Source: an uncultured Candidatus Saccharibacteria bacterium
Lineage (GTDB): Bacteria; Patescibacteria; Saccharimonadia; Saccharimonadales; UBA6022
Reading direction: 5' to 3'
Length of the DNA stretch: 21,297 nt
NCBI GenBank assembly: GCA_946887425.1
Contig: CAMPKW010000015.1
Span: 1 to 21,297, forward strand
Shown piece by piece: positions 1-6,855 of this stretch; the first letter of the stretch is position 1; each line of letters opens with the position of its first letter. Below the pieces are notes generated by a model. That model was not told the DNA's origin. It worked only from the letters and a program-made list of their open reading frames with translations, and made no database searches. The translations under genes were made by a program, and so were the position numbers.

Positions 1-87
1 ATCACGACTGTTCTCGACGCTGTTCAGACAAAGAAAATCACCTCTCTACCGCTTTTCTACGTTGAGTCAACTCAAGAAAGAATATAA
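1..87 (+). CDS. Possible C-terminal end of an upstream protein (partial)
   Basis: Frame 1 is open from the window edge for 28 codons and stops with TAA at 85-87. The residues are mixed and protein-like, ending in FYVESTQERI. An intrinsic terminator follows 22 nt later, which is where the end of a gene would be expected. Frame 2 is also open, up to a TGA at 113-115, so the frame choice is not certain. Codons in frame 1 look more like those of neighbouring genes. No family can be recognised from this fragment. Confidence 0.35.
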   Translation: MTTVLDAVQTKKITSLPLFYVESTQERI

Positions 88-109
88 TACAATATTTCTT
101 AGATATTTT

Positions 110-133
110 AAGTGAGTAATCGCTCACTTTTTT
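110..133 (+). terminator. Intrinsic terminator of the upstream gene
   Basis: Arms AAGTGAG (110-116) and CTCACTT (123-129) form a 7-bp stem with a 6-nt loop, and a T run through 133 follows. It would end the transcript of the gene running in from the left. The rest of the gap to 181 holds only the AAGGAG ribosome site of the next gene and no convincing promoter. Confidence 0.7.
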
Positions 134-181
134 ATATTGTCGTTTTCACCTAGACTCTGATTCATAAGGAGAACGAATACG

Positions 182-1030
182 ATGAATGAATCAATCAAAT
201 CCCTAAAAACCGAAGGCGTCGCCATGCTACCCTACGCACCAGAGCTTCAATCGGCAGTAGATGAAGCCGCTACGCTATGGCAATCATTCTGCGCGCTTCC
301 GCTTGAGTCAAAACAGACCCTGCCCGCCAACAGTGATGCGGCCGGAACTGGCTACGAGTTTAAGGATGGGATCGGCAACCATGCCGACAAAAAAGAGAAC
401 TTTGACGTTGCTACCGCCCATCAATCCTACCTAGAAGGGCTGCTCAGTCAGCCAATTGGCGAGACTGAACAAAAATTTTCACGTGCCGCACTGGCACTAT
501 CAAAGCAAATGACCCCGCTGGCCGTTCGGTTTGCCAAGCAAGCCGAAGCTGAATTCAATCTTATAGGCTTTCACGAAAAGGTTAGAAACAGCACCGACAC
601 CATCTTTATACGGTTTCTTCATTACAGCGGAGGCCGAACCGACGGAGAGCTGATTGCCGAACCCCATACCGATCAAAGTGGATTCACCTTTCATCTATAC
701 GAAACTGCCAGTGGCTGCGAACGGCTCGACTATAAAACAAATGCGTGGCATGATATGCCTGTAGAGAGCGGCAAGACAGCAGTCATCCCTGCGATGCAGC
801 TACAGTATGAGTCAGGCGGCGAGCTGCGCGCCCTCACTCACCGAGTTATTGCTACGGAGCAGACAAAAGATATCGGTCGCTATGCCATCGTCTGCTTTGT
901 TCGGCTGGCCAATAGTCCCATTTATGACAAGGTGACCCATGGGCGCCTCCAGGAGAGAGAGCCGGGATTTAATTATCATATAAGTCGAAAGGAATTTGAA
1001 ACCCTTTTTACAACTTCAACGGGGTCATAA
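182..1030 (+). CDS. 2-oxoglutarate/Fe(II)-dependent oxygenase, isopenicillin N synthase-like
   Basis: This is a soluble enzyme of about 282 residues with the double-stranded beta-helix core of 2OG-Fe(II) oxygenases. The iron ligands are visible as H162-x-D164 (in PHTDQSG) and H220 (in LTHRV). R233 lies 13 residues after H220, where the family uses Arg to bind the 2-oxoglutarate carboxylate. The usual RxS motif reads RYA here, so the Ser is lost. The N-terminal third matches the weakly conserved lid of the isopenicillin N synthase/ACC oxidase type. The substrate cannot be told from sequence. The ATG is preceded by AAGGAG at a suitable distance. The 3' end overlaps the convergent yaaA gene by 23 bp. 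It stands alone on this strand and may be an acquired accessory enzyme, though that is inference. Confidence 0.85.
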   Translation: MNESIKSLKTEGVAMLPYAPELQSAVDEAATLWQSFCALPLESKQTLPANSDAAGTGYEFKDGIGNHADKKENFDVATAHQSYLEGLLSQPIGETEQKFSRAALALSKQMTPLAVRFAKQAEAEFNLIGFHEKVRNSTDTIFIRFLHYSGGRTDGELIAEPHTDQSGFTFHLYETASGCERLDYKTNAWHDMPVESGKTAVIPAMQLQYESGGELRALTHRVIATEQTKDIGRYAIVCFVRLANSPIYDKVTHGRLQEREPGFNYHISRKEFETLFTTSTGS

Positions 1031-1772
1031 CCTCACGGTAGAAGACTGGCCGATCCGGAGCGCTACGCTCTTTGCTGTAAACATACCCATGGGCGGAAAA
1101 CGCGTGAGTATCGTCAAGAGAATCAATTCGCTGATTGATTACCCATCGCCCCATAACACCGCGCATCATTTTGTTATAGATAGCAACCTGAGCTTCCGCT
1201 CCATTCGGCTTCATATCAATAAATGCCGGCGTCACAACACGCGTTGCGGCCGAAAGGTACGGCGAAATGGCCTTGGCGTATTCATAAGATGACAACATTA
1301 ACACTTCACGCTTGGCATGTTGCTCCACGTACTTGCCTAGCATATCACCCCAGAATTGATAGAGATTAACCGCATTACCTACAATAAGCTTGGTTTTCAT
1401 CTCCAGCCGATACGGCGAAATACAGTCAAAGGGCCGGACTAGCCCATATAGCCCACTCGGTACCAGCACGTGCGACTGCGCAAATAAAGCATCGGCTTCT
1501 GTCAGCGAAGCGGCTTGCACGCCCTTGAAAACATCACCGTCATACGCCCAAAACGCCGGTTGCGTAATTTGCTGACAGTACAGATCCCGAACCTTCTCTG
1601 CCAGCGCGTCACTTACCGACATCAAGGACTTAATAGCTAGGGTGTCGTAGTCCGCAATCAGCGCACGAATTTGGTCTGCCTGCTGTTGAAAAATGGGAGA
1701 TGTCGGCTCGACGTAAGCCGGCGCGGGTCTCATAAAATCCATTGTTTTTGAGGGGGTAAGTATCGTAATCAT
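1008..1772 (-). CDS. yaaA: Peroxide stress protein YaaA family (DUF328)
   Basis: The 254-residue protein matches YaaA along its length. It has an N-terminal ILTPSKTMDF, the LMSVSDALA block near residues 50-58, the GDVFKG motif, the SGLYGLVRPFD block and PYRLEMKTKL. The family's conserved C-terminal half is present and the length is normal. In E. coli, YaaA lowers free iron and limits DNA damage during hydrogen peroxide stress. Structural work shows a DNA-binding fold. It is the last gene of a four-gene operon, and its ATG overlaps the stop of the preceding gene by 4 nt (ATGA). Its 3' end overlaps the convergent oxygenase gene, and no terminator is visible between them. Confidence 0.93.
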   Translation of the reverse strand: MITILTPSKTMDFMRPAPAYVEPTSPIFQQQADQIRALIADYDTLAIKSLMSVSDALAEKVRDLYCQQITQPAFWAYDGDVFKGVQAASLTEADALFAQSHVLVPSGLYGLVRPFDCISPYRLEMKTKLIVGNAVNLYQFWGDMLGKYVEQHAKREVLMLSSYEYAKAISPYLSAATRVVTPAFIDMKPNGAEAQVAIYNKMMRGVMGRWVINQRIDSLDDTHAFSAHGYVYSKERSAPDRPVFYREVMTPLKL

Positions 1773-2272
1773 ATATTCCTACTATCATACGCCCAGTGAA
1801 GAAGCGCCTGACGTTGCCGGCGACGACAGGCTAGATCACCAGGTGCGCAGTGCGCTCTTATCTGAGCCTCGTGACGAACCATCTGCCGCCAGCGCCCGAT
1901 CTGCCTTTTGTCTTCGTCGGGCATTCGGCGCCCCATATAGTAACGACAATACCACTGAAACCATCCACGAGGGTCATTCTCATGGATCCACCCTTTTTGA
2001 CGCCATTCATCCAGCGACTGGCTGGCGGCTACCTGAAAAAAGTTGAGCATAGCATCACGCCTACCCGGCGCCAGTACAGCATTCTCATACCAATCATCCG
2101 GAAACTCATCTCGACAGTCGCGCATATACACACCACCAAATACACCAAGAGCCAGCATCTGTTTTGGTGTTAAATCAGGGGTGAAATCCGAAGAAAAGCT
2201 CTCACCCATCGGTTCGCTCAGTACATACGTATAGCCGTGCTGCATGCGATCACGAACGATTATTGTCTTCAC
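1769..2272 (-). CDS. Conserved-looking protein of unknown function, Trp/Arg-rich, 167 aa
   Basis: I cannot assign a named family. The protein has a central block reading GGVYMRDCRDEFPDDWYENA, then WRQKGWIHENDPRGWFQWYCRYYMGRR, shown here only in part, followed by RHEAQIRAHCAPGD and QRQALLHWAYDS. This density of Trp, Tyr, Arg and Asp suggests a conserved active or binding surface. I recall similar proteins in other bacteria and in fungi, but could not check. There is no signal peptide or membrane segment, so it should be cytoplasmic. Its start overlaps the CYTH gene by 4 nt and its stop overlaps yaaA by 4 nt, which implies translational coupling. Confidence 0.85.
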   Translation of the reverse strand: MKTIIVRDRMQHGYTYVLSEPMGESFSSDFTPDLTPKQMLALGVFGGVYMRDCRDEFPDDWYENAVLAPGRRDAMLNFFQVAASQSLDEWRQKGWIHENDPRGWFQWYCRYYMGRRMPDEDKRQIGRWRQMVRHEAQIRAHCAPGDLACRRRQRQALLHWAYDSRNI

Positions 2273-2829
2273 GCCTGCGCAGTTGCTAATTTTTTATTCA
2301 TAAGAACATCATAACCGTCGGTCACTTCGTCCTCTGGCCGGACGCCGAGCTGCCTGAGCACCTGCCGAAGCTCGGCAGCAACAACCTCATAGTCCGCATG
2401 CTCATCGGTCAGCTTTTCAACCTCAACAAAACTGCCAAGGCCATCAACGGTGTCTATGCATATTTCGATCTCACCCATATGAGCCTTCTGGCGAGTCTTT
2501 GTCAGGTCTGAATAGAGCGTAAAAGAGAGTTGTTCGATAATAGCCTCGAGCTCGGCAGGATCAGCAATTTCCGTCTCATGCTCGATACTATCCATTTGAT
2601 TCGTGACCGATCGCTTCAAGGTGAAAATATGCTTAGTGTCGCCCCCTCTCGTCTCTGATCGAATGCGCAACCATGCCGCAGTATTGTCAGCTGCATCTTC
2701 AACGCCAATCTCTCCATAAACGCGGTCATGTTGCGTAACCGGCTCAGTGACGGAGATATTTTGCGCCGCAAGAACATCAATAATTGATTGAATGGACGAA
2801 GTGATGGCCTTTATTTCTATTTCTCGCAT
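2269..2829 (-). CDS. CYTH domain protein (triphosphate tunnel family, CyaB/ThTPase-like)
   Basis: The N-terminus carries the family signature ExExK as E3-I-E5-I-K7. Basic and acidic tunnel residues follow in the expected order: R55 and R57 (WLRIRSE), K72 and R73 (FTLKR), E85 and E87 (HETEI), D126, then E136 and E138 (FVEVEK). At 186 residues it is a normal single CYTH domain with no CHAD domain. CYTH enzymes bind triphosphates with divalent metal and act as thiamine triphosphatases, tripolyphosphatases or class IV adenylate cyclases. The sequence does not tell which. It is second in the operon, 11 nt after the RNase H fusion, with a purine-rich GGGAAGGG ribosome site. Confidence 0.88.
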   Translation of the reverse strand: MREIEIKAITSSIQSIIDVLAAQNISVTEPVTQHDRVYGEIGVEDAADNTAAWLRIRSETRGGDTKHIFTLKRSVTNQMDSIEHETEIADPAELEAIIEQLSFTLYSDLTKTRQKAHMGEIEICIDTVDGLGSFVEVEKLTDEHADYEVVAAELRQVLRQLGVRPEDEVTDGYDVLMNKKLATAQA

Positions 2830-2840
2830 ACCCTTCCCTT

Positions 2841-3734
2841 CTAGATGATTCGCTGCGCAGGGCCAGTTTTGAAATGCACTTCATCAAACAGCACCATACT
2901 ACTTGGTGTTAATTTATATAGTTGATGTTTATTCTTGCCTTCAACAAATCGCTGATGAAATTCTTTACCCGCGCCGTCATACTTCTTGACATAGCTTGCT
3001 AAGATTTTCTCAACAATCGAAGCATCCTCAACAATGGTCACTGATCCTTCAGCCTGAATGCCGATAACCGGCAAGTCTTGCTTAATAGCGATCGCTATCG
3101 CTACTCGCGGATTTGCAACAACCTCTTCACTATGTCGACGCCCCGGCAAGCTAAGCCAATAGATATTTCGTTGATCATCCGCAACAAAGTAAACCGTCGA
3201 TATCCACGGCGCATTGTCGCGACTCGTTGCAAGCTGCATGACAGTACCAAGTGCGAGGAATTCATCAATGTAGTCTTCTGCGGATTTTGGCGCCTGCGCC
3301 TCAACAAGCACTGGCCCAATTTCGCCGCGCTCACGTGCCTTGTTCGCCCATTCGTCGGCGAGTTCATTGCCAATATCACCTTCATGTCCACGCACCCAGG
3401 TCAATGTAGCATTCGACTGTTGATAAATCGGATACACTTCCTGAACAATATCAAGATTTTTAATCTCTCCACCTTTTTTCTTCCAACCCTTCGCCTCCCA
3501 GCCAGGTGCCCATTTCGTGATCACATTGATCCAAAACTCGCTGTCGGTGAAAATTTCACAGTGCTCGCCACTTGCGTCTTTCAAGGCGGCCAAGATTGCC
3601 TTGCCCTCCATGCGAATATTCGTCGTCTGTCCCTCTTCGCTGCCAATCAGATGCGGCTGTAGTTCTTTAATAACAGCGTAGCCCCCAGGGCCAGGATTTG
3701 GGCTCGCGCTGCCGTCAGTATAATAGGTAATCAT
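2841..3734 (-). CDS. RNase HI domain fused to a flavin-binding split-barrel (PPOX-like) domain
   Basis: One uninterrupted frame of 297 residues joins two domains. Residues 1-135 are RNase HI-like: D7 in YTDGS, E43 in RMEGKA, D64 in FTDSE, H117 in RGHEGD and D127 in ELADEW. All four catalytic acids and the catalytic His are kept, so RNA-DNA hybrid cleavage is likely. Residues 155-297 look like the pyridoxamine 5'-phosphate oxidase-type split barrel: TVMQLATSRDNAPWISTVYF, then NIYWLSLPGRRHSE, then NPRVAIAIA. That fold binds FMN or F420, and its role here is unknown. An Ala/Glu/Pro-containing linker lies at about 138-153. The gene opens the operon. Its -10 box TATAAT ends 7 nt before the ATG with no Shine-Dalgarno site. 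Confidence 0.9.
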   Translation of the reverse strand: MITYYTDGSASPNPGPGGYAVIKELQPHLIGSEEGQTTNIRMEGKAILAALKDASGEHCEIFTDSEFWINVITKWAPGWEAKGWKKKGGEIKNLDIVQEVYPIYQQSNATLTWVRGHEGDIGNELADEWANKARERGEIGPVLVEAQAPKSAEDYIDEFLALGTVMQLATSRDNAPWISTVYFVADDQRNIYWLSLPGRRHSEEVVANPRVAIAIAIKQDLPVIGIQAEGSVTIVEDASIVEKILASYVKKYDGAGKEFHQRFVEGKNKHQLYKLTPSSMVLFDEVHFKTGPAQRII

Positions 3735-3741
3735 TATCTTT

Positions 3742-3747
3742 ATTATA
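3742..3747 (-). promoter_or_regulatory. -10 box of the RNase H fusion operon, leaderless start predicted
   Basis: TATAAT on the minus strand is followed by 7 nt (aaagata) and the ATG. Transcription would begin at or within a base or two of the start codon. No good -35 hexamer is seen 17 nt upstream. The 3735-3810 gap also contains a weak CCGA/TCGG hairpin that is not convincing as a terminator. Confidence 0.65.
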
Positions 3748-3810
3748 CGCTCTCGGGCATGAATATACTCTCATTTTACCGAAGGGGTATCGGGGATCAA
3801 TAGCAGACGA

Positions 3811-4182
3811 CTATCGACTACTGATGTTTAAAATATTTCCGTCAGGGTCCTTAAACCAGGCAGATTTATACGGACCCATAAAATGAATATCTCCTTCGCG
3901 CGTCACATCAGGCATATCATAATGCTCAAAACTAATGCCTTTTGCGGCAAGCGCAGTAACCACCGCTTCAGCGTCATCAACTTCCCACGATGCCGACGTT
4001 GCCTCGTTAGTACCTGCGTTCTCTGATTGATACACAAACAGTTTTCCGTCGCCACTTGTGTACGTTACGCCACCTGGGTTTTCGTCCACCTCGGCGAGCC
4101 CGAGTGTCCCGCCATAAAATTCTTTTGCCACTTCCATATCCGAAACGGCAAGCGTTGCAAATACTGTCCCCTCGTTTAACAT
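3811..4182 (-). CDS. Glyoxalase/bleomycin-resistance (VOC) superfamily protein
   Basis: The protein of 123 residues is a single VOC module with two beta-alpha-beta-beta-beta units. The first starts FATLAVSDMEVAKEFYGGTLGL and the second contains ASWEVDDAEAVVTALAAKGI. It ends with the typical AWFKDPDGNILNI strand, where the Glu/Asp-rich turn can hold a metal ligand. Function could be lyase, isomerase or antibiotic binding, and cannot be settled here. A longer frame starts at 4236, but the ATG at 4182 has AGGAGG five nt upstream and a TATAAT at the right distance, so I use 4182. Confidence 0.88.
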   Translation of the reverse strand: MLNEGTVFATLAVSDMEVAKEFYGGTLGLAEVDENPGGVTYTSGDGKLFVYQSENAGTNEATSASWEVDDAEAVVTALAAKGISFEHYDMPDVTREGDIHFMGPYKSAWFKDPDGNILNISSR

Positions 4183-4187
4183 AGACA

Positions 4188-4218
4188 CCTCCTTTATTAG
4201 GATGATACTTCTATTATA
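4188..4218 (-). promoter_or_regulatory. Promoter -10 and ribosome binding site of the VOC gene
   Basis: TATAAT lies at 4218-4213 and AGGAGG at 4193-4188, five nt before the ATG at 4182. The predicted 5' leader is about 24 nt. This gene is an ordinary Shine-Dalgarno-led case, in contrast to its neighbour at 3734. The site decides the start codon. Confidence 0.7.
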
Positions 4219-4230
4219 CGCCTCATCGAT

Positions 4231-4264
4231 AAACAAAACTCCCCTGCTCGCAAGAACAAGGGGG
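4231..4264 (-). terminator. Intrinsic terminator of the DUF1761 gene
   Basis: Read on the minus strand, CCCC(C)TTGTTC and GAGCAGGGG form an imperfect stem around a TTGC loop, then TTTTGTTT follows. It begins about 22 nt after the stop codon at 4286. The VOC gene's promoter lies just beyond it, so the two genes are separate transcription units. Confidence 0.7.
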
Positions 4265-4285
4265 TAGATTATTTATAATGTACGA

Positions 4286-4711
4286 CTAAACAGGAAGCAG
4301 TCCGATTATGAGAGCCATTATCATTATCGTTACAAATTCATGACCAGCCGTCAGTAATGTGAGCTTCTTGCGGCGACCTTCGAATGTATCATGTACAAAT
4401 AGGCGCGTTGCCGTGAAACCAAGCCATAGCCAAAACGCTGTCGACAATGCATCTTGCAGGAACGAATTATTAAAGAATTGATGGCTTAAGAACGTCACAT
4501 GCGCTAGGACATACGCCGTAATAACCGAAGCGATAAATGTACCACCGTACATCAAGGTTGTCTGTGCGTTCGATACTTTGCTATCCGGCTTCACCTTGGC
4601 CAGCCTCATCCAGGTCTTGCCGAGCACACCTGGCGAATACCATATTGCACCCACTACCATACTAGCGGCAGCGGCAGCGAGCACTGCCCAATAGTTAATA
4701 ACTACATCCAT
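4286..4711 (-). CDS. DUF1761 family small integral membrane protein
   Basis: The 141-residue protein has four hydrophobic segments, at about 5-26, 52-72, 86-101 and 117-139. The motif GAIWYSPGVLGKTWM near residues 21-35 is typical of DUF1761. The rest of the family pattern is present, including the Trp/Leu-rich third helix and the final ALIIGLLPV helix. The biochemical role of the family is unknown to me. AGGAGG sits 4 nt before the ATG. The gene has its own plausible promoter and its own terminator. Confidence 0.88.
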   Translation of the reverse strand: MDVVINYWAVLAAAAASMVVGAIWYSPGVLGKTWMRLAKVKPDSKVSNAQTTLMYGGTFIASVITAYVLAHVTFLSHQFFNNSFLQDALSTAFWLWLGFTATRLFVHDTFEGRRKKLTLLTAGHEFVTIMIMALIIGLLPV

Positions 4712-4736
4712 ATCGCCTCCTTGTTAATGTACCTAC

Positions 4737-4765
4737 AGTATGCGCCCAACCCCGTCGGTACGCAA
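4737..4765 (-). promoter_or_regulatory. Promoter of the DUF1761 gene
   Basis: TTGCGT (4765-4760), a 17-nt spacer and CATACT (4742-4737) form a fair sigma-70-type promoter. The start would be about 20 nt before the ATG, leaving room for the AGGAGG. Confidence 0.5.
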
Positions 4766-4780
4766 TAGGCTTTTCCCGCA

Positions 4781-5314
4781 CTATACGTCCCGAATAACAG
4801 ACTCTGGATGCAATTCTTCAACGATATATACCCCGTTCGATTCACGGTTATATTCGATCATAAACTCTGCCGCAAAATAGTCGCCATTTTTTACAATCTT
4901 ATAATGAAGAATCGCCTCGTGGTACGATTCATCCGTTGGAGCAGGGCCCTTATATATCGTTACCTCGTGCGCCTTGCCTGGGTTCAAAAACCGGTCAAGC
5001 TCATAACGCATACCGAGCATCTCGATCTTATCTAGCTCCACCTCAACATCGCCCGTATTTGTCGCCCAAGCAGTAACAGTCATAGTCGAACCATTCACAT
5101 AGGACTTGCAGTGATCAAGGCGTATCGTCGGTATAACCTTTCGCCCCTTGGCATCAACAAGTAATGACTTCGCAGGCACCGCCTGACCTTCTGGAGCTGG
5201 ATCGTCTTGTCTCCAAGGATCGTCATTGTCATTACTTTGACCATCTTTCTTAGACTCATCTATAAATATCGGCTCGCCCTTGAACATCCGCCCTAGTCCG
5301 TCAAAAAATCCCAT
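4781..5314 (-). CDS. Hypothetical protein, 177 aa, with acidic linker and C-terminal beta-rich domain
   Basis: I do not recognise the family. Residues 1-20 (MGFFDGLGRMFKG) may form a short amphipathic helix. Residues 20-48 are polar and acidic and look disordered. From about residue 60 the protein is rich in predicted strands, as in YVNGSTMTVTAWATNTGDVEVELDKI, a pattern seen in immunoglobulin-like domains of small secreted or surface proteins. There is no signal peptide or membrane segment, so it may be cytoplasmic. AGGAGG lies 7 nt before the ATG. A TAAAAT box at 5354-5349 may be its -10. No co-transcribed partner is obvious. Confidence 0.8.
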   Translation of the reverse strand: MGFFDGLGRMFKGEPIFIDESKKDGQSNDNDDPWRQDDPAPEGQAVPAKSLLVDAKGRKVIPTIRLDHCKSYVNGSTMTVTAWATNTGDVEVELDKIEMLGMRYELDRFLNPGKAHEVTIYKGPAPTDESYHEAILHYKIVKNGDYFAAEFMIEYNRESNGVYIVEELHPESVIRDV

Positions 5315-5390
5315 AGCAGCACCTCCTTTTAACGATTGCTCTACTTCTATTTTACCGTACCGCTTACTCGCGGTGATGTAGGAGATCGTC

Positions 5391-6752
5391 TTAAGCTAGC
5401 TCAGAAATCGCGATGCGCTTCTGACTGGTCGTATTGCGATCACGAATAGTAACAGTCCCATCGCCCTCGATAGTATCGAAGTCAATCACGACGCAGTACG
5501 GAGTACCAATTTCATCCTGGCGGCGGTAGCGCTTACCAATGTTGCCATTGTCGTCCCACATGACGTTGCCGTGTTTTTTCTTGAGCATATTGTAGACTTC
5601 ACGAGCTTTAGCGACAAGTTCCGGCTTATTCTTGAGTAGTGGTGATACGCAGTACTTCACTGGAGCTAGGTGCTCCGGGAACTTGAGGTAAATACGCTTC
5701 TCGCCGTTTACTTCATCTTCTGTATACGCAGCTGAAAGCACTGCCATGAGTGCACGTTCCACACCGAATGATGGCTCAATTACATGCGGAACAAACTTTT
5801 CGTTTGTACCCTTTACGATATAGTCCATACTCTTGCCAGCGACACGCTGAATATTACCAAGATCAAAATCAGTACGGTACGCTAGGCCCAAAAGTTCCTC
5901 ACGACCAATTGGGAAATCATATTCAATATCGATAGTGCGCTTAGAGTAGTGCGCACGGTCGCTTTCTGGCACCTCAAGTTCGTGAATGCTCTCGCGCGGC
6001 AAACCAAGCGCCTCAAGGAATTCATAAATATCTTTTAGAAGCGCCTCGAATGATTCTGCCCACTTTTCCGGGTGAACAAAATACTCAATCTCCATTTGTT
6101 CAAATTCACGGCTGCGGAATACAAAATCTCGTGGACTAATTTCGTTGCGGAATGCCTTGCCCTGCTGGGCAATACCAAATGGAAGATCAGGATAAAAGGC
6201 GTCGACGACATTCTTGTAGTTCGTAAAGATACCCTGGGCTGTTTCTGGACGAAGATATGAAATCGACTTGTCATCCGCAACCGGCCCAACTGTGGTCGAG
6301 AACATCATATTGAATGTACGAACCTCAGATAGCTCATTGCCATTAGGACTCTTTACGCCCTTTTCGCGAATCAGTTTTGTCATATCATCAAGTGACAAGC
6401 CCTCGGCAGCATAGCCAGCGTCCTTAAGTAGGTGATCGGCACGAAAGCGCTGTTTAGTTTCAAGATCTTCAACCAACGGATCGGTAAACGTATCGACATG
6501 ACCGCTCGCCTGCCACACCTTCTGGTTCATCAAGATTGCCGCATCAACACCATACATGTCGTCCCGCGCATCAACAAACATCTTCCACCACAGTTGCATG
6601 ATGTTGCGCTTAAGCGATACGCCAAGTGGACCATAGTCCCAGGTGCCAGACAATCCGCCGTACACTTCACTTCCCTGGTAAATAAAACCACGGCGCTTAG
6701 CCAGACTTACAATTGCTTCCATTCGCTCGTTCTTGATCTGCTTGTTGCTCAT
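5391..6752 (-). CDS. glyQS: Glycine--tRNA ligase, homodimeric (alpha2) class II type
   Basis: The enzyme charges tRNA-Gly in the cytoplasm. The 453-residue chain has class II motif 2 at about 200-221 (FRNEISPRDFVFRSREFEQME), the ERPET-like RPETAQG loop at 168-174, and motif 3 at 326-336 (EPSFGVERALM). The N-terminus IVSLAKRRGFIYQGSEVYGG is typical of the archaeal/eukaryal-like one-chain GlyRS. The C-terminal anticodon-binding domain covers about 360-453. The length is normal for compact bacterial members. There is no Shine-Dalgarno site. TATAAT lies 11 nt before the ATG, so the leader is only about 4-5 nt. A divergent promoter for the plus-strand gene lies just upstream. Confidence 0.97.
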   Translation of the reverse strand: MSNKQIKNERMEAIVSLAKRRGFIYQGSEVYGGLSGTWDYGPLGVSLKRNIMQLWWKMFVDARDDMYGVDAAILMNQKVWQASGHVDTFTDPLVEDLETKQRFRADHLLKDAGYAAEGLSLDDMTKLIREKGVKSPNGNELSEVRTFNMMFSTTVGPVADDKSISYLRPETAQGIFTNYKNVVDAFYPDLPFGIAQQGKAFRNEISPRDFVFRSREFEQMEIEYFVHPEKWAESFEALLKDIYEFLEALGLPRESIHELEVPESDRAHYSKRTIDIEYDFPIGREELLGLAYRTDFDLGNIQRVAGKSMDYIVKGTNEKFVPHVIEPSFGVERALMAVLSAAYTEDEVNGEKRIYLKFPEHLAPVKYCVSPLLKNKPELVAKAREVYNMLKKKHGNVMWDDNGNIGKRYRRQDEIGTPYCVVIDFDTIEGDGTVTIRDRNTTSQKRIAISELA

Positions 6753-6763
6753 AATTACTGCTT

Positions 6764-6769
6764 ATTATA
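6764..6769 (-). promoter_or_regulatory. -10 box of glyQS, near-leaderless
   Basis: TATAAT on the minus strand ends 11 nt before the glyQS ATG. The predicted transcript start leaves about 4-5 nt of leader. The -35 position shows no good match. No T-box or other long regulatory leader can fit. Confidence 0.6.
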
Positions 6770-6783
6770 ACAGATGTCGCAAC

Positions 6784-6812
6784 TTGCATGAACATTTTAT
6801 TGATGGTATAAT
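6784..6812 (+). promoter_or_regulatory. Strong promoter for the unknown gene at 6856
   Basis: TTGCAT (6784-6789), a 17-nt spacer and TATAAT (6807-6812) with an upstream TGg extension form a strong extended -10 promoter. Transcription would start near 6819, giving about 37 nt of leader. AAAGG at 6847-6851 serves as a weak ribosome site. Confidence 0.75.
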
Positions 6813-6855
6813 TTATAAACCCTATCGTTCGGCACGACTACAACAGAAAGGCATT

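Noticed and set aside
62..88. TTGAGT and TATAAT as a promoter for the oxygenase gene, with a TTGAGT/ACTCAA inverted repeat
   Set aside because: The spacer is only 15 nt, the boxes lie within the probable end of the upstream coding frame, and a terminator follows at 110-133 before the gene starts.
3078..3662. Long plus-strand frame opposite the RNase H fusion
   Set aside because: It is antisense to a protein with clear catalytic motifs, has no family resemblance and no ribosome site.
4183..4236. Longer start for the VOC protein at 4236
   Set aside because: The added 18 residues lack family similarity, and the TATAAT and AGGAGG lie inside the extension, so 4182 is the real start.
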